From Bacteroidales bacterium (GTDB lineage: Bacteria > Bacteroidota > Bacteroidia > Bacteroidales > F082), in the NCBI GenBank assembly GCA_023229135.1, contig JALNZT010000024.1, positions 1 through 64,000 of the forward strand: a stretch of DNA of 64,000 nt, written 5' to 3'. The position numbers and the translations under genes are program-made. Positions 1 through 9,427 of the stretch are shown here, piece by piece. Below the pieces are notes generated by a model. The model was not told where the DNA came from, ran no database searches, and saw only the letters and a list, made by a program, of their open reading frames with translations. The first letter of the stretch is position 1. Each line of letters starts with the position of its first letter.

Positions 1-1265
1 GGGGCTGCATCCCTACAAAAGCCTTGCTAAAAAGTGCGCAGGTGTTCAATTATATGAAGCATGCCGCCGACTATGGCATCACCCTGGAAAGCGAACCCAA
101 GCCGGATTTCGAGAATATCGTGAGCCGCAGCCGATCAGTAGCCGATGGCATGAGCAAGGGGGTTCAGTTCCTGCTTAAAAAAAATAAAATTGAGCTGATT
201 AACGGCTTTGGGAAATTGGTTCCAGGCAAAAAAGTATCGGTTACAGCAGCCGACAAAAAAGAAACTACTTACGAAGCCGACCATATCATTCTGGCTACTG
301 GCGCGCGCTCACGGCAGCTTCCAAACTTGCCCATCGACGGTAAAAAAATTATCGGCTACCGCGATGCCATGGTTTTGCCCAAAATGCCAAAGTCGATGGT
401 CGTAGTTGGTTCAGGCGCTATCGGTTCCGAGTTTGCTTTTTTCTACAACAGTTTGGGCGTTGATGTTACGCTGGTAGAATTCATGCCAAACATTTTGCCC
501 ATCGAAGACGAAGAGGTTTCCAAGCAGTTGGAGCGCTCTTTTAAAAAGACCAAAATGAAGGTGATGACCAACTCTTCCGTAGAAAAAGTAGATACTTCCG
601 GAAAGCTTTGCAAAGTTACCATCAAGACTAAAAAAGGCGAGGAACAAGTTGAAGCAGAAATTGTGCTTTCAGCGGTTGGTATTGCCACAAACCTCGAAGG
701 CCTCGGCTTAGAAGAAACCGGCGTGAAAACAGAAAAAGGCAAGGTGCTGGTTGATGATTTTTACCGCACCAATATGGAAGGCATTTATGCCATTGGCGAT
801 ATCGTTCACGGCCCAGCTTTGGCACATACCGCATCGCACGAAGGCATTACCTGCGTAGAAAATATAGCCGGCCTTAATCCCGAGCCGCTTGACTACGGCA
901 ATATCCCTTCATGCACCTATACCAATCCAGAAGTGGCTTCGGTAGGTATGACAGAAAAACAAGCCAAAGAAGCCGGCTACGAAATTAAAGTGGGTAAATT
1001 CCCCTTCTCTGCGTCCGGAAAAGCCAGCGCAGCGGGTAACAAAGACGGTTTTGTGAAAGTTATTTTTGACGCCAAATATGGCGAATGGCTTGGCTGCCAC
1101 ATGATTGGCGACAATGTAACTGAAATGATTGCAGAGGCTGTTGTTGCCCGCAAACTGGAAACTACAGGACACGAAATCATCAAATCAGTGCATCCTCATC
1201 CGACCATGTCGGAAGCCATTATGGAAGCTGCCGCGGTAGCTTATGACGAAGTAATACATTTGTAG
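1..1265 (+). CDS. lpdA: Dihydrolipoyl dehydrogenase (E3), 5' truncated by window edge
   Basis: FAD-dependent disulfide oxidoreductase that reoxidises dihydrolipoyl groups of 2-oxoacid dehydrogenase or glycine cleavage complexes using NAD+. The frame is already open at base 3 and reads GCIPTKALLKSAQ, so the second cysteine of the redox-active disulfide (CLNVGCIP in the family) is visible and only about 45 N-terminal residues with the FAD-binding GxGxxG are missing. The NAD-binding fold is seen as VVVGSGAIGSEFAFFY, the second FAD contact as YAIGDIVHGPALAH, and the dimerisation domain ends with the catalytic HPHPTMSE histidine/glutamate pair. A TTG at base 24 is inside the domain and is not a real start. 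Identity is very secure; which complex it serves cannot be told from here. Confidence 0.96.
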   Translation, partial: GCIPTKALLKSAQVFNYMKHAADYGITLESEPKPDFENIVSRSRSVADGMSKGVQFLLKKNKIELINGFGKLVPGKKVSVTAADKKETTYEADHIILATGARSRQLPNLPIDGKKIIGYRDAMVLPKMPKSMVVVGSGAIGSEFAFFYNSLGVDVTLVEFMPNILPIEDEEVSKQLERSFKKTKMKVMTNSSVEKVDTSGKLCKVTIKTKKGEEQVEAEIVLSAVGIATNLEGLGLEETGVKTEKGKVLVDDFYRTNMEGIYAIGDIVHGPALAHTASHEGITCVENIAGLNPEPLDYGNIPSCTYTNPEVASVGMTEKQAKEAGYEIKVGKFPFSASGKASAAGNKDGFVKVIFDAKYGEWLGCHMIGDNVTEMIAEAVVARKLETTGHEIIKSVHPHPTMSEAIMEAAAVAYDEVIHL

Positions 1266-1529
1266 AGGAGTTTAAGGGTTTATGAGTTTACGGGTTCACG
1301 AGTTGAAAGGTTCAACGCTTGGACTCGTGAACTCTTCAACTACCCGATGCTCTCGGCATACTTAGGCATGGTTCGACGCGCTCACCACGAGTACTCAGCA
1401 ACCACCGCTCGATCACCTTTAACTTCGATACGTATAAACTTATAAACAAGTTATCGCATCAACACATCAGTACATCAACACATCAACACATCAGCACATC
1501 AGCACATCAGCAAATCAACACATCAATCC
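1266..1529. repeat. Intergenic inverted repeat and 8-bp tandem repeat tract
   Basis: The gap between lpdA and rfbC has two repeat structures. An inverted repeat pairs GTTCACGAGT (1294-1303) with ACTCGTGAAC (1323-1332), with a smaller GTTGAA/TTCAAC hairpin (1302-1316) inside it; it lacks a clear T-run. From 1455 to 1526 there are nine consecutive copies of an 8-bp unit, consensus CACATCA(A/G), each with at most one or two changes. The tract stops 3 bp before the rfbC ATG, so it occupies the translation-initiation region. No promoter box is obvious. Confidence 0.8.
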
Positions 1530-2072
1530 ATGGAAATCATCACTACCAAAATCCCCGATCTACTTATCGTGAAACCTACTGTATTTGAAGACAATCGCGG
1601 CTATTTTTTCGAGTCTTATAATAAGGAGCAATTTCTGGGTAAGGGCATCGACCAAAACTTTGTGCAGGACAACGAGTCAAAGTCGATGAAAGGTGTTTTG
1701 CGTGGATTACATTTTCAGGCACCGCCATTTGCGCAGGGTAAGTTGGTACGCGTGATGAAAGGCGCCGTATTGGACGTGGCTGTTGATATCCGAAAAAACT
1801 CACCAACGTACGGCCAGTGGGCTTCTATCGAGCTTACTGAATCAAACAAAATGATGTATTGGGTGCCACCGGGATTTGCGCATGGTTTCGTTACTTTGGA
1901 GGATAGTACCGTTTTCTTTTACAAGTGCACCAATGTCTATAACAAAGCCTCGGAAGGCAGCATCCGTTGGAACGACCCGGATTTGAATATCGACTGGAAT
2001 ATTAAAAACCCAATCCTTTCCGAAAAAGACCAAATCTCACCACTCTTTAAAGATTTTATAAGTCCGTTTTAA
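1530..2072 (+). CDS. rfbC: dTDP-4-dehydrorhamnose 3,5-epimerase
   Basis: Cupin-fold epimerase (RmlC) that converts dTDP-4-keto-6-deoxyglucose to dTDP-4-keto-rhamnose for surface polysaccharide synthesis. The 180-residue length is normal. Family hallmarks are visible: FEDNRGYFFESY near residue 20, the catalytic histidine in VLRGLHFQ (His61), Lys71, the GDxxVDIRKNSPTYG-like strand (residues 80-95), PPGFAHGF (114-120), Tyr131, and the C-terminal IRWNDPDL substrate loop. The ATG at 1530 is used; it follows directly on an 8-bp repeat tract. The other rml genes (A, B, D) are not next to it. Confidence 0.95.
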   Translation: MEIITTKIPDLLIVKPTVFEDNRGYFFESYNKEQFLGKGIDQNFVQDNESKSMKGVLRGLHFQAPPFAQGKLVRVMKGAVLDVAVDIRKNSPTYGQWASIELTESNKMMYWVPPGFAHGFVTLEDSTVFFYKCTNVYNKASEGSIRWNDPDLNIDWNIKNPILSEKDQISPLFKDFISPF

Positions 2073-2136
2073 TTCTACCCCGTCTTGAACATAGCGCGTG
2101 TCATATACGTTTGATGAGAATAAAAAAGTCTGCCGC

Positions 2137-3099
2137 ATGCTACGCAATCTTTTTCTTTCTTTATTATTTGTGCTTTTAGCCGGCACTTCAGGTTGGTTAT
2201 TTTTTTATACAACCACTCCTCAGAACACTTATTACGAGCCGGTTATAGAAAACGAACACAGCTACAGTATTCAAAATTTCGACCTTCCCTATGAGGTTTA
2301 TTTTGCCGGCGAAATTATTCCGATCGAGCTTTTTATGACGCGTGAAAGCCTGGAACGAGAGCTTATCGTAAACACTTACTGGCACAGTTCCACCTTGCTG
2401 AATATCAAGCGTGCCAACCGTTGGTTTCCTGTTATTGAGCCCATTTTGGCACAATATGGCGTTCCCGATGATTTTAAATACCTCAGCATGATCGAGAGCA
2501 ACCTCACCAATGCCCAATCACCAGCTGGTGCTGTTGGCTTTTGGCAGTTTTTAAAGGGAACAGCCAAAGATTATGACCTCGAAATAAGCAAGGATGTGGA
2601 CATGCGCTACCATGTGGAATTTTCCACTGCCGCAGCCTGTCGCTACCTGCTGAAATCATATGAAAGCTTCGGAAGTTGGTCGCTGGTGGCAGCTTCGTTT
2701 AATGCAGGCAATCGCCGTATCAATAATTTTCGCTCAGACCAAAAAGCCGATTCTTACTTCGATTTGCTGATGGCGGAAGAAACGGAACGCTATCTTTTCA
2801 GGATGGTGGCCCTTAAAATGATCATCGAAAGCCCCGAACAATACGGCTTTTTTTTGGAAAGCTCCAGTTTGTATCCACCGCTCCATTTCAAACTGGTTGA
2901 AATAAGAGACGACGTGGACAGCTGGTCTGATTATGCCCACGAACACAATATCAGCTATAAACTGCTGAAATATTTCAACCCGTGGTTACGCAGCAATAAA
3001 TTAAAGGTGAGGCGTGGACAAATTTACACCATAAAAATACCGCTTCCACCCTTCGACCTCACACATAACGAACTCAAAAAGCGATATCTTCAACAATAA
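2137..3099 (+). CDS. Membrane/periplasmic lytic transglycosylase (SLT domain, MltD-like) with LysM-like tail
   Basis: Cleaves the glycan strands of peptidoglycan in the periplasm. The frame is open from a GTG at 2098, but the ATG at 2137 gives a proper signal/anchor segment (LFLSLLFVLLAGTSGWLFF), so I choose it (320 aa). The transglycosylase domain lies at about residues 95-230, with the catalytic glutamate in SMIESNLTNAQSPAGAVG (Glu120), followed by the usual GFWQF and AASFNAGNRRI motifs. The last 60 residues (SWSDYAHEHNISYKLLKYFN onward) look like one degenerate LysM repeat. It ends 37 bp before uvrA. The fold is secure; the exact subfamily is inferred. Confidence 0.9.
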   Translation: MLRNLFLSLLFVLLAGTSGWLFFYTTTPQNTYYEPVIENEHSYSIQNFDLPYEVYFAGEIIPIELFMTRESLERELIVNTYWHSSTLLNIKRANRWFPVIEPILAQYGVPDDFKYLSMIESNLTNAQSPAGAVGFWQFLKGTAKDYDLEISKDVDMRYHVEFSTAAACRYLLKSYESFGSWSLVAASFNAGNRRINNFRSDQKADSYFDLLMAEETERYLFRMVALKMIIESPEQYGFFLESSSLYPPLHFKLVEIRDDVDSWSDYAHEHNISYKLLKYFNPWLRSNKLKVRRGQIYTIKIPLPPFDLTHNELKKRYLQQ

Positions 3100-3135
3100 T
3101 TCCTTACTTTGCAAATTCGTTTTTGAAACAAACAC

Positions 3136-5970
3136 ATGAAGGATAGCTTTTCAGAAGATAAATTCCTGGAAATATACGGAGCCAGGGTAAATAACTTAAA
3201 AAATATTGACTTAAAGATACCACGCAATCAGCTTGTTGTAATAACAGGACTGAGTGGCAGTGGTAAATCTTCGCTCAGTTTCGACACCATTTATGCCGAA
3301 GGTCAACGGCGCTATATGGAAACCTTTTCGGCATACGCGCGCCAGTTTATCGGCAGCATGGAACGTCCCGATGTAGATAAAATCACAGGCCTTAGTCCGG
3401 TAATTTCCATCGAGCAGAAATCCGTTAACCGCAACCCACGATCCACCGTTGGTACGATAACGGAGATATACGACTTTCTCAGGCTGCTTTTCGCCAGGGC
3501 ATCTGATGCCATTTCATACAATACCGGCGAAAAAATGGTGCGCTATTCTGAAGAGCAGATCACACAACTTATTCTGGAACAATATGCTAACAAGCGCATC
3601 CTTGTTTTAGCACCGGTTGTCCGTGCCAGAAAAGGCCATTATCGGGAACTTTTTGAGCAAATAAGACAGTCCGGATTTTTACGCGTCAGGATTGATGGCG
3701 AGCTACACGAAATCACCTTTGGGCTACAACTCGACCGCTACAAAACCCACGATATCGAAATTGTGATCGACCGCATTGAAGTCAATGAAAAAAGTGCCAA
3801 AAGACTTAACCAGACTGTGCAAACTGCTTTAAAACACGGCAAAGGCCTAATGCAGATCATGGAACAAGATACGGACGAAGTACGCTATTTCAGTCGCCTG
3901 CTGATGTGCCCTACTACCGGGCTTTCGTATGACGAACCCGAACCCAACACCTTTTCGTTTAACTCTCCTTACGGCGCCTGCCCAAAATGTAACGGCTTAG
4001 GACGTATTTCGGAGGTTGACCTCAAAAAAATCATTCCCGACGATAGCTTGAGTATTAGAAAGGGCGGCTTGGCTCCCATCGGTGAATATAAAAACAATTG
4101 GATATTTAACCAACTGGAAGCCATAGGTATACAGTATAATTTCACACTGAACACGCCTTTAAAAGACATTCCCGATGAGGCGATCGACATCATCTTATAT
4201 GGTGCCAACCGCAGCTTCGATGTAAAAAAGGAATACCTCGGTGTGATGACTACCTACACGCTTAATTTTGAAGGTATTATCAGTTTTATTGAAGCACAGA
4301 ATAATGAAAATGCTTCGCCTTCTATCAGACGTTGGGCGGGTAGTTTTATGAACTATGTGAGTTGTCCACAATGCGGGGGAACTCGGCTAAAAAAAGAAGC
4401 CAGGTATTTTACGATTGATGGGAAAAATATTGCCGAACTGGCCGAGATGGACATCACCGTTTTGGCCGCATGGGTTAAAGAGCTTCCCAAAAAGCTGAGC
4501 GACAAACAAATGCTGATCGGTAAAGAAGTGCTACGCGAGATTGAAAAACGCATCCATTTTCTTCTCGATGTAGGCATCGACTACCTCAACTTGAATCGCC
4601 CCGCCAACACCCTTTCGGGCGGCGAATCGCAGCGCATCAGGCTGGCCACACAAATAGGTTCGCAGCTTACGGGCGTGTTGTACATTTTGGATGAACCCAG
4701 CATTGGTCTGCATCAGCGCGACAACCACATGCTGATTAAATCACTGCGACAGTTGCGCGATATTGGCAACTCGGTCATTGTGGTTGAACACGACAAAGAT
4801 ACCATTCTGGCAGCAGATTACGTGGTGGACATTGGCCCGGGCGCAGGCGTGCATGGCGGCACCATTGTAGGACAAGGGAAACCAGGTGAACTCATTGACT
4901 GCGAAAGTATTACCTGTAAATACCTCAGCGGAAAGAAAAAAATTGAAGTCCCAAAAACACGTCGCGAAGGTCACAAAAACAAATTTATCACCCTGAAAGG
5001 AGCCACTGGCCATAACCTGAAAAACGTAAACCTGAAGCTACCTTTGGGCAAAATGATTTGCGTTACAGGTGTTTCCGGAAGCGGGAAATCAAGCCTCATC
5101 AATGAAACGCTTTACCCGATTTTGAGTCAAGACTTTTACCGTTCTGTAAAAACGCCCCTGCCCTATCTGAGCATCAAAGGCTTGGAAAATATCGACAAAG
5201 TAATTGAGATTGACCAGTCGCCAATAGGGCGCACACCACGAAGCAATCCAGCCACTTACACCAAAGTTTTTGACGACATCCGGAAGCTGTACGGCGAGTT
5301 GCCCGAATCGAAAATCAGGGGATACAAGCCAGGACGTTTTTCCTTTAACGTAAAAGGTGGCCGCTGCGAGGATTGCAGAGGTGCCGGCATTCGCATCATC
5401 GAAATGAATTTTTTGCCTGATGTTTCCGTACCCTGCGAAACGTGTCAGGGAAAACGCTACAACCGCGAAACGCTAGAGGTGCGCTACCGCGGAAAATCTA
5501 TCAACGATATTTTGAATATGACGATTGACCAAGCTGTTGCGTTCTTCGAGAACATGCCTTCTATCGTTCATAAGATCAAGACATTAAAAGATGTTGGATT
5601 GGGTTATCTCAGCCTGGGACAAGCTTCCACCACCATTTCCGGAGGTGAGGCACAACGTGTGAAACTGGCTTCAGAACTATCAAAAAGAGACACCGGAAAT
5701 ACGCTTTATATCCTTGACGAACCGACAACAGGGCTACATTTTGAAGACGTGAAAGTGCTGCTTGACGTGTTGAATAAATTGGTAGGCAAAGGCAATACCG
5801 TGTTGATTATAGAGCATAATATGGAAGTGATAAAAGTTGCTGATTACATTATCGACATGGGCCCGGAAGGTGGCGAACGCGGCGGACAAATCATCGTAGA
5901 AGGAACACCCGAAGAGGTGGCTAAATCAAAAAAGAGCCACACAGCGCGTTACCTGAAGTTGGAATTGTAA
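3136..5970 (+). CDS. uvrA: UvrABC system protein A (excinuclease ATPase)
   Basis: DNA damage recognition subunit of nucleotide excision repair, a dimer with two ABC ATPase modules per chain. At 944 residues it is full length. Walker A motifs are GLSGSGKSS (about residue 38) and GVSGSGKSS (about 644); signatures are LSGGESQRIRLA (about 493) and ISGGEAQRVKLA (about 833). The second zinc module has all four cysteines (CEDCRGAG and CETCQGKR). In the first module CPKCNGLG (about 281) is intact, but its partner reads MCPTTGLSY, so one expected cysteine is Thr. The ATG at 3136 follows a TTACTTTG stretch at 3109-3116 that resembles a -7 box. Confidence 0.97.
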   Translation: MKDSFSEDKFLEIYGARVNNLKNIDLKIPRNQLVVITGLSGSGKSSLSFDTIYAEGQRRYMETFSAYARQFIGSMERPDVDKITGLSPVISIEQKSVNRNPRSTVGTITEIYDFLRLLFARASDAISYNTGEKMVRYSEEQITQLILEQYANKRILVLAPVVRARKGHYRELFEQIRQSGFLRVRIDGELHEITFGLQLDRYKTHDIEIVIDRIEVNEKSAKRLNQTVQTALKHGKGLMQIMEQDTDEVRYFSRLLMCPTTGLSYDEPEPNTFSFNSPYGACPKCNGLGRISEVDLKKIIPDDSLSIRKGGLAPIGEYKNNWIFNQLEAIGIQYNFTLNTPLKDIPDEAIDIILYGANRSFDVKKEYLGVMTTYTLNFEGIISFIEAQNNENASPSIRRWAGSFMNYVSCPQCGGTRLKKEARYFTIDGKNIAELAEMDITVLAAWVKELPKKLSDKQMLIGKEVLREIEKRIHFLLDVGIDYLNLNRPANTLSGGESQRIRLATQIGSQLTGVLYILDEPSIGLHQRDNHMLIKSLRQLRDIGNSVIVVEHDKDTILAADYVVDIGPGAGVHGGTIVGQGKPGELIDCESITCKYLSGKKKIEVPKTRREGHKNKFITLKGATGHNLKNVNLKLPLGKMICVTGVSGSGKSSLINETLYPILSQDFYRSVKTPLPYLSIKGLENIDKVIEIDQSPIGRTPRSNPATYTKVFDDIRKLYGELPESKIRGYKPGRFSFNVKGGRCEDCRGAGIRIIEMNFLPDVSVPCETCQGKRYNRETLEVRYRGKSINDILNMTIDQAVAFFENMPSIVHKIKTLKDVGLGYLSLGQASTTISGGEAQRVKLASELSKRDTGNTLYILDEPTTGLHFEDVKVLLDVLNKLVGKGNTVLIIEHNMEVIKVADYIIDMGPEGGERGGQIIVEGTPEEVAKSKKSHTARYLKLEL

Positions 5971-6080
5971 GCCTGGTTACTTTGGAACAGACCATTTACC
6001 CCTGCCGAAAAATGAGTGCTATATTTTTGCCGTGTTTAGTAAAAAAAGTTTCGCACGCGTGCTTTGATTGTCTTTTTTTG

Positions 6081-6088
6081 TACTTTCG
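6081..6088 (+). promoter_or_regulatory. Possible -7 box of the propeller histidine kinase gene
   Basis: TACTTTCG matches the Bacteroidota -7 consensus TAnnTTTG at all but the last position and lies 41 bp before the chosen ATG at 6130. A TTTG at 6063-6066 could serve as the -33 element, though the spacing is shorter than usual. The assignment rests on sequence match alone. Confidence 0.35.
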
Positions 6089-6129
6089 GCCTTGACTTAC
6101 AAACGGCATCAAACCTATTTTCAGACAAT

Positions 6130-9100
6130 ATGCTTACCGGCAGAAATATTATTCAAATCGTACTTCTTACGGTTTCTTTATTGTTTTTCGGCTTAAACAA
6201 TATTGTCCAGTCTCAAAACAGCTATCGTTTTGACAATATCAACCAAAAACAAGGTCTGAGTCAGGGTACTATTAACGACATATTTGAAGACAGCAATGGC
6301 TTGATGTGGTTTGCCACCAAAGATGGTCTGAACCGCTACGATGGCAATCAAATAAAGGTATACAGGCGCAATCACATTGACCCGAACAGCTTGCCCAACA
6401 ACCATATATTAGCTTTGAATGAAGACAGTGATGGGCGGTTGTGGATTGGTACACTTGGTAATAGTCTTTGCTTTTTAGATCCGGTTACTGATGCATTCTA
6501 CTCGTATAAAACTTTGTTGAAAGTGAACGATCCAACAAAAATTGGTGAAAATGTTTATTCCATTGCTTTCGACTCGGTTCAGCAGTTGCTTTATGCCGGC
6601 AGCAATACGGGAATTTTACAACTCGACTTAAAAGCCGGCAGTCTGGAATTCTGGGACATGCAACATCTAAATTTCGACGGTTTTGAGTCGGGAAACATCA
6701 GAAGTCTTCTCTTAGAAGAAAAACAAATTTGGGTTGGAACCGATCAATGTGGCTTGCTGCATCTGGATCTTGAAACTGAAATTTTCACACCTGTTAAATA
6801 TAGCCCTAATCGCATCAACAATGAAGCTGACCTCAACAGAGGAATCATTCTTGATCTATTAAAAGATACCGAAAATACTATTTGGGCAGCCAGCTATGGC
6901 AAATACGTGCTAAAACTCGATCGTGATAAACAAGCACTCAACCGGCCAAATTTCAAGACACAAAAAAATACCAAACCAGAAGAAGCTTATAACTTTTCTC
7001 TAGCACTCGTTGGCGATACAGCGATTTGGTCAACTACCGAATATGGATTTCAGATTTTTGATCTCAAAAGGAAAACAGTCCAAAACATTTACTATTATCC
7101 CGATAATTCTCAAGACTTAATCTCCAACGGTTTTAAATCTATCAAAGCGGATTTACAGGGGGGAATTTGGTTCGGCGGGAATGGCTATGGCGTGAGTTAT
7201 TATTTTCCCTACAATAAAGGTTTTAAGCATATTAATTATCAGCCAACGGCTACTTCCGCTTTAACATTTAAAAGCGTCAGAAGCATATACAAAGACCCGG
7301 GCGGCCTGCTTTATATTGGAGGCTATGGCGGCCTCAATGCCTTTGATGCCAATGGAATCAGAAAATGGAAAAGTAAAGCTACGGAGATACCCTATGTTAT
7401 TCACCCCGACCTCAATTATCCCGAGTTGCTTTGGATAGGTACTGAAGGAGGTCGAATAATGCTTATCGACAAAACCACCGGCCTCAGATTACCCAATAAC
7501 TATAAGAACATCCGCTTAGACCCCGAAAAGATTCAGAGCGTAAATATGATGTCAATACTGGATAAAAACGCTGATGAACTGTTGATTGGCACAGAAAACT
7601 GTCTCTATTTACTGCATAAAAAAACCGGCGAGACAAGCCGCTTTAGCCATAATCCGGCAGATTCTTTTTCAATACCTGACGGAGGTATAAGAGAGCTGTT
7701 TACCGACTCGAAAAACCGCACCTGGCTTGCAAGCCTTGGTGGCGGGCTTGCTTATATGCAAGATAACGACATGAGATTCAAGACTTTCAGACATCAGGAC
7801 AAAAACAATACCAGTATCAGTTCAAATATTGTTTATTGCATTTTTGAAACCAATTCGGGCGAAATCTACATTGGCACTGAAAATGGCTTGAATCGTTTTA
7901 ACGAGCAAACCAACAGCTTTGAAAGCTTCAACACATCCGATGGCCTCGCCAACGATGTGGTATATCGAATCGAGAGCGACGAATTGGGTCGCTTATGGCT
8001 AAGCACTAACCGGGGCTTAAGCTGTTTTGACCCCAAAACAAAGAAATTTAGAAATTATGAAGCCGATGATGGGCTTCAGGATAACGAGTTTAATAGTGGT
8101 GCATCATTTAAAGATGAGGACAACAGGCTGTATTTCGGCGGCATAAATGGTGTTAGTACGTTTAAGATTCAAGATTTACGCGACAATAATATAGCTCCTA
8201 AAATACTATTTACCAAGTTATTAGTTGGTGGAGAACCACTGATAATTGATCCACCAATAACCCGTGCCAAAGAGGTAAAACTGGCATACGACAACCAGGC
8301 TTTTTACCTGGAATTTGCAGCTTTGAATTATTATAAACCACAAAAAAATCAGTACACCTATCGCATCGTTGAAATCAGCGAAAACTGGCACAAGCTCGGA
8401 AACACAAACAGCTTAGAACTGATCCGTCTGGGCTATGGAAAATATACAATAGAGGTTACTGGTGCCAATAACGACAATTACTGGAATACCGAACCCGCAA
8501 AACTCATCATCAATATTAAGCGTCCATTTTGGGCAACTCATTGGTTTATTTCGCTCATCCTACTCATAATTATCCTGCTCTTTTCTACCATATACCTGCT
8601 AAGGCTAAGGTCGCTAAGGCGCAAAAAAGAGTCACTTGAAAAGGAAGTAGCCCTGCGTACCGACGAACTTCTATTGACAAATAACACGTTAAAACAGGAA
8701 GTTGCCACACGTAAAAAAACCGAGATAGAGTTGAAAGAAGCCAATAATACCAAAGACAAATTTTTCTCTATCATTGCCCACGATCTCAAAAATCCATTCA
8801 ACGTGCTGCTTGGTCTATCAGAAATATTAGATACGGATTTTGACCACTTGGAAAACACCGAGAAAAAAGAGATTGTGAGTGCGCTGCGCAAAAGCACCGA
8901 CGACCTGTATCGCCTGCTCGAAAACTTGCTGAGCTGGTCGCGCGCGCAACAAGGCATACTAAAAATGAAGCCAGCAAAAATTAGAATTTCCGAGATTGTT
9001 GACGAAAACATCAGGTTGCTAAAAACCCAAGCCAACGCCAAAAAAATAGCCGTAAATTCAACTGTAAACCCTGAGCTTTTTGCCAAAGCCGACTACAATG

Positions 9101-9426
9101 CCATTACTACAGTAATCAGAAATTTATTGTCGAATGCGATTAAATTCACTGAGAAAGGAGGCGATATCTTTGTCACTTCTGAAGAAGTCAGGCATAAGCT
9201 TTCAATTTCCATAACCGATAGCGGCGTCGGCATTGAAACTGCCAATATGGCTAAACTTTTCCTCCTTGACGAAGCGTTTAAACGTGAAGGCACGATGCAC
9301 GAAAAAGGAACCGGACTCGGACTGGCAATCTGCAAAGAATTTACGGAAGCCAATAAAGGAACACTCACAGCCGAGAGCGTTTATGGAAAAGGCAGCACTT
9401 TTACCGTGACGCTGCCAAAAGCCTGA
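6130..9426 (+). CDS. Sensor histidine kinase with periplasmic two-component-regulator propellers and Y_Y_Y domain (HTCS-like, no receiver)
   Basis: Membrane sensor resembling the input half of hybrid two-component systems. The ATG at 6130 gives a signal segment (IIQIVLLTVSLLFFGLNN); the upstream TTG at 6064 does not, so it is not used (about 1098 aa). Many WFATKDGLNRYD / LWIGTLGNSL-type repeats over residues 40-700 form two beta-propellers. A Y_Y_Y domain (YTYRIVEISENWHKLG) follows, then one membrane helix (WFISLILLIIILLFSTIYLL), a coiled coil, a HisKA H-box (SIIAHDLKNPF) and a HATPase domain with N, G1 and G2 boxes (NLLSNAIKF, DSGVGIE, GTGLGLAI). The protein ends there: no receiver or AraC-type output. 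No response regulator gene is adjacent, so its partner is unknown. Confidence 0.92.
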   Translation: MLTGRNIIQIVLLTVSLLFFGLNNIVQSQNSYRFDNINQKQGLSQGTINDIFEDSNGLMWFATKDGLNRYDGNQIKVYRRNHIDPNSLPNNHILALNEDSDGRLWIGTLGNSLCFLDPVTDAFYSYKTLLKVNDPTKIGENVYSIAFDSVQQLLYAGSNTGILQLDLKAGSLEFWDMQHLNFDGFESGNIRSLLLEEKQIWVGTDQCGLLHLDLETEIFTPVKYSPNRINNEADLNRGIILDLLKDTENTIWAASYGKYVLKLDRDKQALNRPNFKTQKNTKPEEAYNFSLALVGDTAIWSTTEYGFQIFDLKRKTVQNIYYYPDNSQDLISNGFKSIKADLQGGIWFGGNGYGVSYYFPYNKGFKHINYQPTATSALTFKSVRSIYKDPGGLLYIGGYGGLNAFDANGIRKWKSKATEIPYVIHPDLNYPELLWIGTEGGRIMLIDKTTGLRLPNNYKNIRLDPEKIQSVNMMSILDKNADELLIGTENCLYLLHKKTGETSRFSHNPADSFSIPDGGIRELFTDSKNRTWLASLGGGLAYMQDNDMRFKTFRHQDKNNTSISSNIVYCIFETNSGEIYIGTENGLNRFNEQTNSFESFNTSDGLANDVVYRIESDELGRLWLSTNRGLSCFDPKTKKFRNYEADDGLQDNEFNSGASFKDEDNRLYFGGINGVSTFKIQDLRDNNIAPKILFTKLLVGGEPLIIDPPITRAKEVKLAYDNQAFYLEFAALNYYKPQKNQYTYRIVEISENWHKLGNTNSLELIRLGYGKYTIEVTGANNDNYWNTEPAKLIINIKRPFWATHWFISLILLIIILLFSTIYLLRLRSLRRKKESLEKEVALRTDELLLTNNTLKQEVATRKKTEIELKEANNTKDKFFSIIAHDLKNPFNVLLGLSEILDTDFDHLENTEKKEIVSALRKSTDDLYRLLENLLSWSRAQQGILKMKPAKIRISEIVDENIRLLKTQANAKKIAVNSTVNPELFAKADYNAITTVIRNLLSNAIKFTEKGGDIFVTSEEVRHKLSISITDSGVGIETANMAKLFLLDEAFKREGTMHEKGTGLGLAICKEFTEANKGTLTAESVYGKGSTFTVTLPKA

Positions 9427-9427
9427 A

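Noticed and set aside
1266..1340. Possible tRNA or riboswitch from the inverted repeats
   Set aside because: The pairing does not form a cloverleaf and no known riboswitch core is present.
1455..1526. Possible CRISPR-like array
   Set aside because: 8-bp units without spacers; a simple tandem repeat.
8538..9086. 182-aa ORF opposite the histidine kinase
   Set aside because: Antisense shadow: Ser/Leu-rich mirror of the HisKA/HATPase codons, no independent signals.
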